Part shown: positions 25,801 to 35,720 of the stretch, one piece after another | Layout of the letters: every line of letters begins with the position of its first letter | Position numbering within the stretch: position 1 is the stretch's first letter | Assembly (NCBI GenBank): GCA_030549495.1 | Contig: JAUIRK010000909.1 | Coordinates: forward strand, 62,001-126,000 | DNA from: Nectonema munidae | Lineage: Eukaryota; Nematomorpha; Nectonematoida; Nectonematidae | Reading direction: 5' to 3' | DNA length: 64,000 nt | Position numbers and translations under genes: made by a program | Notes under the pieces: generated by a model | Told to the model about the DNA's origin: nothing | The model's database searches: none | The model's input: only the letters and a program-made list of their open reading frames with translations

Positions 25801-28800
25801 CGTATTCAACATTATTGAGAAAAATATTGCTCAAGCTGTCATTATATGCTTCAGAGTTAAGCATTACAAGTTCTTTTGTTTTATAGGATTTTACGATAAC
25901 TAATGATTTTTCAGCTTATTCAATTCGTACCTTTCAGTGAAATTTAAATTATTCTTAACTTTAACTTTACCAATTTTGTTAATTATATTATTATCACTTA
26001 TACATTTAAAAATTGTTTCAATATCAATTGATGGTGTTGAAAAAGTTTAATGGTGTTGAAAAGTTTTGATTGTATTGGTGGTTGTAATGGTTTATTGATG
26101 TATTCGGTGTGATTTCTAAGTCTATTTATGCTATAATATTGATGCTTACATTCTAGTAGACCAGCACGTATATTCAATAATAGATTATCATTTATTCTTG
26201 CATTCATATGTTTTAATCCTCCGTCACTCTTTGCCTCAAGCTGTGCTCAATAAATTATTTATTTTAGTCTTCACCTCTTTAATTTATGTGAATCATCAAT
26301 TTTAGGCCTTCATCGGGTTATGGATGCATAAAATTATTTCTTTTTGTGTAAGTATACTCTTATCGATGCAAATAAAAGTATACTCTTTTGAAGGGCAAAT
26401 AAATGATCAATCTTGCGAGGGTTAGACTCTTAGCTATCTTTTGCAAAAGCTAGAAAAAATTTATTTAAATCAACATCAAACAAAAAAAGTTTATTTTTTT
26501 TTTAAAAATTATTTTTTACGCAATATTTTTATTTCTTTTCATTAATGCGACCACCTCGCTTTATTACAGGTATCTGAAGTGTTCATTATATAGCTATAAA
26601 ACTAAAAGACTGAAATTTTATGTGAATATCTAGTTTCAATGAGCTTATATAAAAATATTTGAACTACATGGAAGCTTTTTTTTTTATAGAGATATAGGAA
26701 TTGTAGTATTTTATAGTTGTTTTCTTTTTTTACAATTTAATTGTATTTTTAATAAATTTTTTAATTTAAAAACGTGTAGTCATGCTAATTTTGAAAAAAT
26801 GTAAATTTTTAATTTTCTTATGAATTACTGCTAATCCTTTTAGTTCTGTTTGTACCTTTAGGATTTTAGTGATCTCCAATATCTTTCATCTAAAAAATAC
26901 TTATTCTACGAGTTATCCTAGTCTAAGTTATGTGTATAAAAATTATTAACAACTTGTTATATAAATCGAGTCACAAATTACATTATTACATTTCTAGGAA
27001 TATTTTATGTTGAATTTCAATTGTTGCAATTTGTTTACCATAAGTATAAAAGATTAATTATATCATGTAATATGAACATATATGAGATTATTAATGTCGT
27101 ATGAATGCTGCTTGATTATATGTAACAACTGATAAAAAAATATATCACGAGTGAATTTTTTAATAGTAAATAAAAACTCTATTACAATTCATAGTCACAA
27201 TTACAACATTTATCACAATTTCACTCAACTTTCCTGTTTTATCAGTTTCTATATTTTTTTTTTAATTTTTTAATTCTAAATTGAATATTTTTTCAATATT
27301 TGTAGACAGTGACGTATTCAAAGGGAAGAGGGCATTAGGCCATAGAACCTTTCTTAATATGAAGTTTATCCTTTTATATTTGCTTGCCTACCAGTTTATT
27401 AGTTATTTTCATTATCATCATCCATTTTGTTTTCTAGGCCTTGATTATTGTTCCCAAAGAGTCGGGGTCAACCAGTTTCCCGCGACGTTAGTTATTTTGA
27501 AATGGATTAAAAATTTAATCTAATACGAATGACCTTTTAAAGGTCCAGCTTATAACCACCTATTAATGATTTTTATTTTTAACCCCCCCTCCCCCTCCCC
27601 ACCATTAAATAGTTTTCAGAATACGCTACTGCTTGTAGATGTTAACAATTTTACACATCGATTATTTTAATCCTCCAATCTAAATATTTTGGCAAATAAG
27701 TTCTACTTTGTTTCAATGAAAATTTTGGTAGTTTAATTAAAAAAATTTGTTAAACAAATAAGGTTTCATTGCGTATAAATATTTATGTTAAATAATAGTG
27801 TGTTTAGTTTAGTACGCATTATATATTTTTTGTCTACTTTGTATATTCTTTCTAACTTTAGTAATTGTACTTTAGATATTCACCAGCTCTAGCCCTACTA
27901 TTTTTACCAAATATCGTATTCTCCTTTCACTTTGGCAAAGTTGTACTATGTTTTTTCGACATCTTTTCTGGATATCTCATCATTAAATTGTTGTCAAAGA
28001 ATTATTACGTGTCTCTGTACGGTTATTCAAATCCTTTATTCCCAATGTTCAAATAATGTTGCGCATTTTTAGGAAGAAAGCTCTCTTCTTAGTTTCTCTT
28101 CTTTGGCTGTACAACCCTTTCGTCATCTCAATGAGCACCCGCGGTAGCTTTGACGTCATATCATGCGCCTGTATCCTCTATTCTCTCCTACTTTTGCACA
28201 ACAAATCCCATTTCTCATCTGCAATGTTTTATGCTCTTGCAGTCCATCTCAGGATGTATCCAGTGATCTACATCCTATCCTTCACTATTTATTTTATAAA
28301 ACGTGATCTCTCCTTCAAGTTAATCGTTAAAAACTCGCTTACATTCTTCCTTTCCTTTTTCGCTACCTATTCTTTCTTACTTTGTATTTCTTATTTTTTC
28401 TTTGGATATCCATTTCTCCACCAGACTTTCATTTATCATCTCTATCGCGTTGATTTTCGTCACAATTTTTCTCCCGTTTTTTATCTTAATTATCTTCACT
28501 ATTTTCATGGAGGCAACTACTATCATCTGCCAGTCAAATTGCTTACAAGTTTTTTGATAGCCCTCTTTTCAATGTCTGTGCAGCATAGATATTTTGAAAT
28601 ACAGTTATTTTACATCACGTTTCTCTTTGTCAGTTTTAATTCCGTTATCACTTCACAATACTTTATCTGGTATTTAGTTTTTCTACCCTTTTTGGCGTCT
28701 ACGTTCTCATTTAAAGATATGAAACATGGCGTCTTTTTAATCATTGTTTGGTTCTTGTCGCAGCTCTTGTGGTTAAAACAAGCTCATTCATTGGAATTCA

Positions 28801-28928
28801 TGGGAACTGGCTCTTTTTTCATAGTGTGGTCATTTTCTATCATATTTCTTATTTGTAATGCATTTTTACTTAGTTATCTCATACTTATATCAGATCATTT
28901 TGTTAATAAAAAATATTTTTTACAATAA
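19887..28928 (+). CDS. PIGM: GPI mannosyltransferase 1 (PIG-M)
   Basis: The well-supported exons are 20210-20408, 27876-28016 and 28073-28928, with joins in phase; the last intron is only 56 bp. The product transfers the first alpha-1,4-mannose from dolichol-phosphate-mannose to the GPI precursor at the luminal face of the ER. The first large exon carries the luminal YTDADYYVITDA block with the DxD catalytic motif. Next come SPYLHPTFRYSP, NIVFSFHFGKV, NPFVISMSTRG, AVHLRMYPVIYIL, YHLYRVDFRHNFSP, TSQYFIWYL and a hydrophobic C-terminus with many membrane segments. The order and spacing match the PIG-M family. The start is tentative: a 7-nt exon at 19887-19893 (ATGATGG, donor gtaaac) gives a phase-correct 400-aa protein (human PIG-M is 423 aa). 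Another candidate is an ATG near 20071 with a weak donor. The 7.5-kb intron holds Penelope and hAT debris. Confidence 0.93.
20840..21330 (+). mobile_element. Penelope-like element, reverse transcriptase fragment
   Basis: The translation includes KKMGRRASPTLAILYIGYF and IRYIDDILAF, then a downstream LILRKTTEKGINYK-like stretch. The MGxxLSP block, the R-Y-x-DD catalytic box and the xYRKxT block are typical of Penelope-like retroelements. The copy lies in the PIGM intron, is related to the minus-strand copy at 24790-26290, and is a broken partial copy. Confidence 0.72.
21361..21540 (+). mobile_element. Penelope-like element terminal segment
   Basis: Two blocks, 'aaataaataatttattgagc' (near 21380) and 'gacaaagagtgacggagg' (near 21496), occur in the same order beside the minus-strand Penelope copy at 26205-26285. 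Here an extra block of about 80 bp separates them; it contains the small hairpin 'gccgacagtcggc'. It directly follows the RT fragment at 20840-21330. That suits the partial tandem (pseudo-LTR) layout known for this group, but is not proof of it. Confidence 0.5.
21541..22139. other. G-rich intronic stretch, probably Penelope-associated
   Basis: The + strand is unusually G-rich and C-poor, with many 'gtgtg' runs. No domain is recognisable on either strand. Its place between Penelope pieces suggests element 3' or 5' non-coding sequence. Confidence 0.3.
22140..22300 (-). mobile_element. GIY-YIG endonuclease piece of a Penelope-like element
   Basis: The minus-strand translation LCNNCYIKETCRPIIFRMRE, then HIYDIAKKN, follows the YIGxTxRxxxxRxxEH pattern of the C-terminal GIY-YIG endonuclease of Penelope-like elements. 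It has the same strand as the RT piece at 24790-26290 and would be its downstream part, separated from it by the hAT gene at 22385-24790. Confidence 0.55.
22385..24790 (-). mobile_element. hAT-superfamily DNA transposon, decayed
   Basis: Read on the minus strand, a 127-aa N-terminal piece begins at 24594 (MASKRRQKDE). It carries a BED-like zinc finger (CIPCGKQL...H...H). The catalytic region follows, with CVDNANVMIGKRNSIASRF and GGCPCHLAHIAASHA. The C-terminal dimerisation region, PNSNASLERLFGIIKKNKTE then TRSSLK, lies at about 22860-22700. This order and these blocks are those of hAT transposases. The reading frame is interrupted several times, including breaks near 24210, 23460 and 23060. 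A conserved-looking block 'acctgtcaacctaaaat' near 22386 may be one end. A matching opposite end was not found. Confidence 0.8.
24790..26290 (-). mobile_element. Penelope-like element, reverse transcriptase part
   Basis: Pieces at 26207-25998, 25864-25661, 25533-25342 and 25308-24799 on the minus strand follow one another in the order of a Penelope RT. They run from an N-terminal region (KKIEDSCNKLIHTL) to MVSFDIVNLYGSIPI, GGRLSPTIAILFIDYF, YRYIDDCITFF, FLDISLLI, and KVYRKNTDKNICVNF with the final GHLISTKASL. The spacing and the FLDxxL...xVYRKxT motif are characteristic. It is a broken copy. The terminal block at 26205-26285 is shared with 21361-21540. Confidence 0.8.
27307..27631. mobile_element. 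hAT-type MITE, 325 bp
   Basis: The ends are 'cagtgacgtattc' and 'gaatacgctactg', inverted copies with one mismatch. They are flanked by 'tttgtaga' and 'cttgtaga', an 8-bp target duplication with one difference. The CAGTG(A/G)CGTA ends link it to the copies at 35471 and 50060. It is non-coding; the open frame inside has no recognisable motif. It lies in the PIGM intron. Confidence 0.75.
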
Positions 28929-28929
28929 A
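28924..28929 (+). promoter_or_regulatory. poly(A) signal overlapping the PIGM stop codon
   Basis: AATAAA spans the TAA stop (28926-28928). If used, the 3' UTR would be only some 15-30 nt. No better hexamer follows closely, but a longer UTR cannot be excluded. Confidence 0.4.
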
Positions 28930-30689
28930 GATTCTTTTTAGCAAAGTAAATATCTAATTGTATTTACGTTCGCACAAGAATTCATGTATGAAATGATTAA
29001 ATGAGGTATATTAAAGAGATAATCTTTATCCATTGAGATAATAAACTCCAAACAACTAAAATTAGGTAGCGCCATAGCGAGGCTAAAGGGTTTTTTAATT
29101 GCGTTACGAAACGTTACATGTGGGAAGTGTTACATATTGGAAAATAATTTTGAAAATGTTTTTTGTCACCACTAATATCATTGAAAGTTGAATTAAGATG
29201 TCCACTTGTTCATGAAGATAATTCAAAAGATCAAATCTCTCTTATGATATCTGGCAAAGAAACGCTGTTGAGACTATTATAAATAAAACATTTTAATTTA
29301 GAAATCCAATTGATTATTTTTACCTAAATGCAATTCAAGTATTTTCAGAAAAGGTTTGTGAATCATGTGGAATTTATATATCTTGTTACGCTGCCCTATC
29401 AGGCATAAAAATAAGGATGCAATCGCATTAGTAGAGCACAAAGGATAGAATGCCCAATGAAAGGTGAGGTCGGCTATAGAAAGGAGATAGTAGATTGAAG
29501 CAGAAGTGAGAGGACCGATGGCGTTATTGGATATATGGGTTTGCTGGAGTGTTGAGGAAGGGAAGGAGGGGGTGATGAATATCTTACATATGCGTTACAA
29601 AGGGGAGGGCATTTTAAATTTTATTAATTTCGATTTACGTTGTATATGTATGACAGGATATCATTAGATAAGTACATATCTTTGCATGTGTGTATATAAA
29701 TATAGATATTTGCTATGTAAAGGTTCACGAATAAAATTATGTGTAAAAATATATATATGGAAATTATTTGAACGAAGTTTTGAGATTTTTCAAATTATTA
29801 ACATCATGTTTATCCAGAAACGTATTCCTTAAATAAAGTGTACGTGAGAGAACATGATTAAAATATGCTTTACTGTTAATTCTAATTAAGTGTACTATAT
29901 TTTGTTGGTGTGTGTCTACTGTGTTATAATCTTCCATGCCTGGACAGAGGGTAAGCATAGTCACGCTTAGGAATAGAATCCAGATCAACTGGATCTTGAC
30001 CCTAAGCTCCCACTACTATTCCATCTGCCAACAAATTTGATCAACTAATCATATTTATAATTAAATATATGTTCTGTATTTTATTTTTTAAAATAACCCT
30101 CATATTTACTTTTACCATATTGAAAATTTCTTCCATTTATTTATTTTTTCTTTACTTTGATTTTTAATAACTTATTGTTCGATATGTCTAATTTATCAAC
30201 TCTATTTCAATGTGTACTTTAAATATTTTCTAACTTTAACCAATCATCGGATCAAGTTTAATTAGGGGATTGAGAATAAGAAGGTTTTTATAAGTTTTGA
30301 TAAGGTGTATTATTAGAAAAATGTCTTCCAATGTACAATCCATTTTACTTTCAAATAAGGCCTCCGTTTTTTTCTGAGGTTAAATTTAATGATTAAAATA
30401 TAACGATTTTCAAGCGTTAGCTATTTTGAACTCATGTGAAAACCTAGCAAAATGTTTCAAGAACAAGATAAGGCAAATTTTTTAAATGCCTGTGCGGTAA
30501 CTGGATAAATCCAAAAAACTGTAATGTTTGTTTTTTGATATAAATTGCAATTTTTTAGATAGAAATAACTTTTCAATGATCCGAGTTGAAAGAAAGACAA
30601 AGGTCTAAAAAAAAGGGCAACAACCTTTTCAGATTAGGGGCTAGATGACACATTTGGGAGCAGGCTGAGGCAGAAGTGAGAAACTAAAT
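28930..30689. other. intergenic, no recognised gene
   Basis: The stretch 29390-29600 is richer in G and purines than its surroundings and may be old repeat sequence, but no motif identifies it. The rest is AT-rich with only short open frames. Confidence 0.35.
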
Positions 30690-33400
30690 ACCCTGGAGTG
30701 GATACTGTATTATACAAAGCGTATATAATAAATATAGTATATATATTTCAGTTGCGTAGTGATGTCTGTGACCAAGACGAATGAACCATCCCGGCACGGA
30801 GAAATGATTAGCTTAAGGAAGGTGGCAATCTCCTGCTGTAGGTCCTATACAAGGGATAATATTGCTCCATGACTAAGTTCATGGACTGCACATAAATAGA
30901 GTAGGTCATTTTAATGCAAGTTAACCTCGTCCATCAGAAAAAGATTCCAAATGCTGCTAACGCTTAGGCTGGGAATAAGGATAAACTCTTATTCTCCCGT
31001 AAATACCTCAAAAGGCAAGGGTCTCAAAAAACTTCTGCCAGTAAATCTCTAAATCTGCCTTCTTGTGGCGGAGTTGTTTCAAACTAAATGATCTAGAGGT
31101 TAAAAGCAGGGAGTAGGCTCTTTAACCTACAGCTTCGGAAAGAACAAACTCGTTAGTCTTAACAGACAATTGTTTTAGGAGAAAATAATTCTAATTACAA
31201 ATTACTTGTGGTTTAAGCTAATGATTCTAAATCCTGAAAACAAAATGGTTGGCGTCAGGAAGGGCATTCTGCTATAAATCTTAGCTCTATTTACTCAGTG
31301 CTATAATTTAAACAAACAAAGAGCGAGGTACAGGTCAGTGTCCCTATGTTCTTATCCAACTGCCTACGTCAAAAAGAATGTTGGAAAAACTTGCAAGAGA
31401 AGCGAGAAAGACTGGAGATTTGCTGCGTGGAATGTGGGATCGATGACGGGTAAGGGTCTAGAGTTGATAGAAGAAATGAAGAAAAGAAACATTGGAATGA
31501 TGTGTGTACAGGAAACTAGATGGGGAGGCACCGTTGCTAAGAAATAGGTGAAGAGTTTAAAATTTTTTACAGTGGAAAGTCAAACAAAAAGAATGGAGTT
31601 CGAATCAAGCTGGCGGGAGAAGATGAGCTGATAACCATCATATCAGCATATGCATCACAGATTAGATGCAAAGAAGAGGGAAAAGAAAAGGTCATGGCTA
31701 ATTTAGAAGAAAATGAAAGGTTGTTAATTGGAGGTGATTTAAATGGATTCTTTGGAGAACATTCTAATGGTTTCAATAAAATATAGGGAAGACATGGGTA
31801 TGGAAAAAGAAATGAAGATGTTGAGAGAATTTTACAAATGCCAGAAGGAAATGAACTATTAGTTTGCAACACAAAATATAGAAAAAAAAACTCGAACATC
31901 TGATTACCTACAAAAGTGGTGGTAAGAAAAGTCAAATAGATTTTATCTTGATAAGGGAAAAAGATGCAAAAAATTTAATGGATTTCTAGGCTGTTCCTAG
32001 AAGTGAAATTGTCAGCTAACACAAATTGGTTGTCCTTCGCTAGTATAAAAACAAAGTATATAAGCAAAATATTCGAAAAAATGAGAAACTGAAGATTTGG
32101 AAATTAAAGAAAAGTGAAACAGGGTGTTAGTTTAAGAAAGCCATAAAAGAGATGCGTATACAATGGAAGAAGAGTGAGCATGTAGAAGAAATGTGGGGAA
32201 AGATAAAGACGAATTTAATATCAGTGAATGAAAGAGTCTTGGACGCAACAAGCCTGGTGGTATAAAAAAAGGTGGTGGTACGAAAGTGTGAGAAGGGTGT
32301 TGAAGAAATCCGATCAACAATTAAAACGGCAGAAGGAATTTAAAATAAAAATAGGTCTGCATTAAGTTTCGGCATTGAGTCCATTATTGTTTACGTTGGT
32401 TTTTGATAAACTATCGAAACATTAAAAAAAAGACTTATAGGAACTTTTATTTACTGACGACATAGCGATACTGGTAGACAACAAAGTACAACTTGGAAAG
32501 AGAATTATAAAATGGCGTTTGGAGAAATATGGGCTGAAGATGAATTCTCAAAAGAAGGATATCATGATATGTAGCAAAAATGATGATTTTCAAGTGCAAT
32601 TAGAAGATAAACACTGGAATAAGTTGAAACAGGTGAAAAATTTCAAATACTTGGGAACCCAAATTATGGATAATGGAAGCTGTGAAAGGGAAGTCCAATC
32701 AAGAGTTAATCCCAGCTTGATAAAATGGAAAGAGGTTAAAGCGATCATCAGTGATAAAAAATGCCAATGAAACTCAAAGCGAAGATTGACACCATAATTG
32801 TTCGACCGGTCTTTACATATAGTTGTGAATGTTGGAGCTTGAAGAAAAAAGATGAAAGAAAATTAATGGCGAATAAAATGAAGAATCTTAGAAGGATGAT
32901 GGGGTTAATTCTAAGAGACAAAAAAAATGAGGAAATTAGAAGAAAGATGGGAGTTTAGTTAAGTGTGCTAGCTGTAGTAATACTACGGTGGTACGGACAT
33001 ATTTTAACCTGTTATCGACCCCAGTCGACATATGTCGACTTTACAAAAATGTAAATCATCTGCGTTTATTAATGCTTTTTAATACAAATCTGCTTTACAC
33101 TAATCGTCTGATTATTCTGGTCTATAACAGTTTACGGAAGAAGCGAGGCGATGTGGTGCGCCAAGCTATGGAAAAGAAAGTGAGTGAAAAAAGAAGCAGA
33201 ATGCGACCACAAAAAGGATGGAGAGATGGTCTGAAGGAGCGACTACAGGATATTGGGCTCAGCGAAGACGCCGCAATGGACAGTGAGAAAGGTAGACAGC
33301 GAATCTCAACCATCAAGCCCCATCAGTACCTGTAACTGACTAGTATTCTATCCGCAAGGGAGAATGGAGTTGACGACCTTCACTACGGCAAACATGATAT
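30690..33400 (+). mobile_element. RTE-type LINE, decayed, with internal deletion
   Basis: A non-coding 5' part contains 'ggcgtcaggaagggcattc', typical of the leader of this LINE group. Then come endonuclease WRFAAWNVGSMTGKG and MMCVQETRWGG (31338-31547), and the second endonuclease block LLIGGDLNGFFGEHSNG with QIDFIL (to about 31950). RT and C-terminal pieces follow: EKYGLKMNSQKKDIMIC, VKNFKYLGTQIMDNG (32519-32770), VRPVFTYSCECWSL (32761-32958) and GWRDGLKERLQDIGLSEDAA (to 33335). The first half of RT, between about 32000 and 32440, is shortened and shuffled. There are several frame changes and stops. The 123-bp MITE at 33008-33130 interrupts the C-terminal part. Confidence 0.8.
33008..33130. 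mobile_element. 123-bp MITE inserted in the LINE, piggyBac-type ends
   Basis: The left end 'cctgttatcgacc' and the right end 'ggtctataacag' are near-perfect inverted copies. They are flanked by TTAA on the left and TTTA on the right. Near the left end lies a perfect 18-bp palindrome, 'agtcgacatatgtcgact'. Removing the element plus one 4-bp copy of the target joins the LINE frame as GHILRKKRGDVV, as expected for this pol region. The TTAA-like target and the CCTG ends suggest a piggyBac-driven MITE (inference). Confidence 0.75.
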
Positions 33401-33403
33401 CAG

Positions 33404-33801
33404 CAAGGCTTGTAGACTTTGCTAAGAGAGACTCCTGGTGGATAATGTAGTGCATTTTATGAATTGGCTGACTGTCCAGTGGGGTCACTGCGCTGTACTA
33501 ACAGCGAAGCGGTGCACTTATCCCATCACCGGGCAACCCTCTGTTGTCATTCACGCAAGGCGGAAGAGACTCAAGAGTCCCGTTTCACACACTCAAGAAC
33601 TCCATCCAAGAAGTCTTTCCGGTGGTGGTGCCACAAAGCTTTACTCGTTATGAATTATCCCACTGTGAAAGTGACAACTACGCCTTGTCAATGCACTTTT
33701 CAAAAGAGAAGAAGAAGGCTAAGAGAATTGAAAAATGGGTCTTCAGTGAGTCGTGCACGTTGCCTAACATCTCCTTGGTAAGGTTCACGCTCACCAAGTG
33801 A
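33404..33801 (+). other. GC-richer stretch open in three frames, unidentified
   Basis: Frames starting at 33438, 33464 and 33544 stay open for 70 to 105 codons in sequence clearly less AT-rich than its surroundings. The longest plausible coding frame ends FSESCTLPNISLVRFTLTK at 33801. No family was recognised. It directly follows the C-terminus of the RTE LINE, so it may be LINE 3' UTR. It could also be a captured or processed cDNA fragment. Confidence 0.35.
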
Positions 33802-34530
33802 GAACGGTTCTCTGGATAGATAAAGTTCACGACAGTTTTTAATTTTAATATGGTATGACTTTAAGAATTGACGATGGGTTATTTTTAGCTAAAGGATTTT
33901 TTCTGTGAAAAAGATCATCACAAGCGGATTTAACAAGATGAAGTTAACTATGTTTCTATCTCTTCCTTGTCTCTTAGAAATCTAAATGACTGTCATTTTG
34001 ACATACATTTTCATTATTATTTTCAACTCACTTTCATTTTGTTGGAGGGGAAAATGACACCCAGACTAAATTTTTCTAGTTTAGACGTTTTCACAGAAGA
34101 AGAAAATCAAATGGAAACAGATACAGTTTTCGTCATGGTTTAACTTCAAGGCAGAACATTACATCGTTGGTTAAAATGAATAGGATATATGTCAAAAAGT
34201 TTATAAAAGGAAAATGAGAAAAGCGAAAGAATAGAAGAAAAACAAAAAAAAGAAGTATAGAAATCATAGAAGAAATGGTAAAGTAATACGATATGTAAGT
34301 TAAGAAAATTAAAGAAACAATCGTTCTATTGAAATTAGAAAAAATATTAATTATAAACAATGAAGATTGATGAATGGGTCGATGATGGTTCGTGAAAAGT
34401 TAAAAGAGGAGAAGAACTAGTGGTTAAATTGATGGATAAAAGTAAATTTATATTTAAATCACTATAGGAAAAAAATTTACCTTAATATAAGATAAAATCA
34501 GATCATTCAAAAATTTAAAGAATTTATATA
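33802..34530. other. intergenic, purine-rich
   Basis: The + strand at 34070-34440 is purine-rich (A/G). I see no recognisable gene or repeat boundaries. Confidence 0.3.
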
Positions 34531-35279
34531 CATCGTTTCTCAACCTTTTTACCTTAGCGGAACCCCTGGAATATGATAAATCTTTCAAAGAACCTACGCA
34601 AAAATATTTTTGTAAATTTTTAACACAGTAAAAGAAATGTAATTAGATTAAAGACAAAAAAGTATTCTCAATTAATCTAATGAAAAAAAGGCGTTAAAAG
34701 TTTATCATTCTTAAAATATAAGATAATTAAAACGTAAACTTCGGTGAAATAAAATATATAATTAATACTACTTTGAGAAAACTTATCTATCATATTTATT
34801 AGTAGTGCTAGATAAGATTCTTACTACTTTAAAAGTTTCCATTAAAAACATCTAAACTTAGACGTAAAAATACCTTACTATTTCTCGCGGAATCCTAAGG
34901 GAGTTTTTGCGTAACTTCGGTGGAGGGAACGCTGATAGATAATAATTCAATTTAAAAACTTTCATTTTTTAAACAGTAATCCAACTATCTTATCAAACTA
35001 GCTAAGAAACCCACAAAGTAATTTTATTTGTTCTAAATATATTGACTAATTAAATCCCCAATTAACCAACTATCAAACGAAACATGTAAATTATTCATAT
35101 TATGAATTGTTTATAAATCTGATTTCATTTATAATAGTAACAATAGTAAATAATTTGTAATAGTTTAGAGAGTTAAGTAACAGCGCTTTATAACAAAGTA
35201 AATCAGTTTATCTCATGGAACCCCTAGCGACACTCTGCGGAACCCTAGGGTTCCGCGGAACCCCGGTTGAGAAACCCTG
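34531..35279. mobile_element. non-autonomous hAT element, about 750 bp
   Basis: The left end 'catcgtttctcaacc' and the right end 'ggttgagaaaccctg' form the CAGxGTTTCTCAACC inverted repeat typical of hAT-Charlie type elements. Both ends continue with 'agcggaacccc' / 'gttccgcggaacccc'. The interior is non-coding. An 8-bp duplication is not visible, so the insertion is old or the ends are slightly off. Confidence 0.65.
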
Positions 35280-35470
35280 GATCAGACAATAGAGAGTGAT
35301 AAATAGCTATAGTATTAAATGTTTTAGAACAATTTGGTTTCAAACTAAGTAGTCGTAGATATTAGAACCACAAGTCAAAGAGGAAAAATGTATTTAGTCC
35401 GGGACAAGTAGCAGAGTAAATTATAGTACAATAGTAAGTCAGGTTCCATATTTACTCATAACAATTATAC

Positions 35471-35720
35471 CAGTGGCGTACCTATGTTTAATGTAGCCCG
35501 GCCGTGTGGTAATTTTTCTGTGCCGCAAAGCTTCAAATAACAGTTCCAGCGCGCAAAACTTAATAATGCAGATATAATTGAAATACAAACTTTAGGAAAG
35601 CATCATTACATTATTTTAAGTCTAAAATATCTCCATTAAATTTTTATTGATTATAGATTAAAACAAATAATTACGCAGAAGGCAGTCCGGTCTTCCTACC
35701 CTTCTCTTGATACGCCACTG
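35471..35720. mobile_element. hAT-type MITE, 250 bp
   Basis: Perfect inverted ends 'cagtggcgta' and 'tacgccactg' enclose 250 bp of non-coding DNA. These ends are shared with the other CAGTGGCGTA elements in the window. No target duplication was found in the flanks. Confidence 0.6.

Noticed and set aside
29764-29988. Minus-strand 74-codon open frame
   Set aside because: No motif, no splice or poly(A) context, and composition like the surrounding intergenic DNA.
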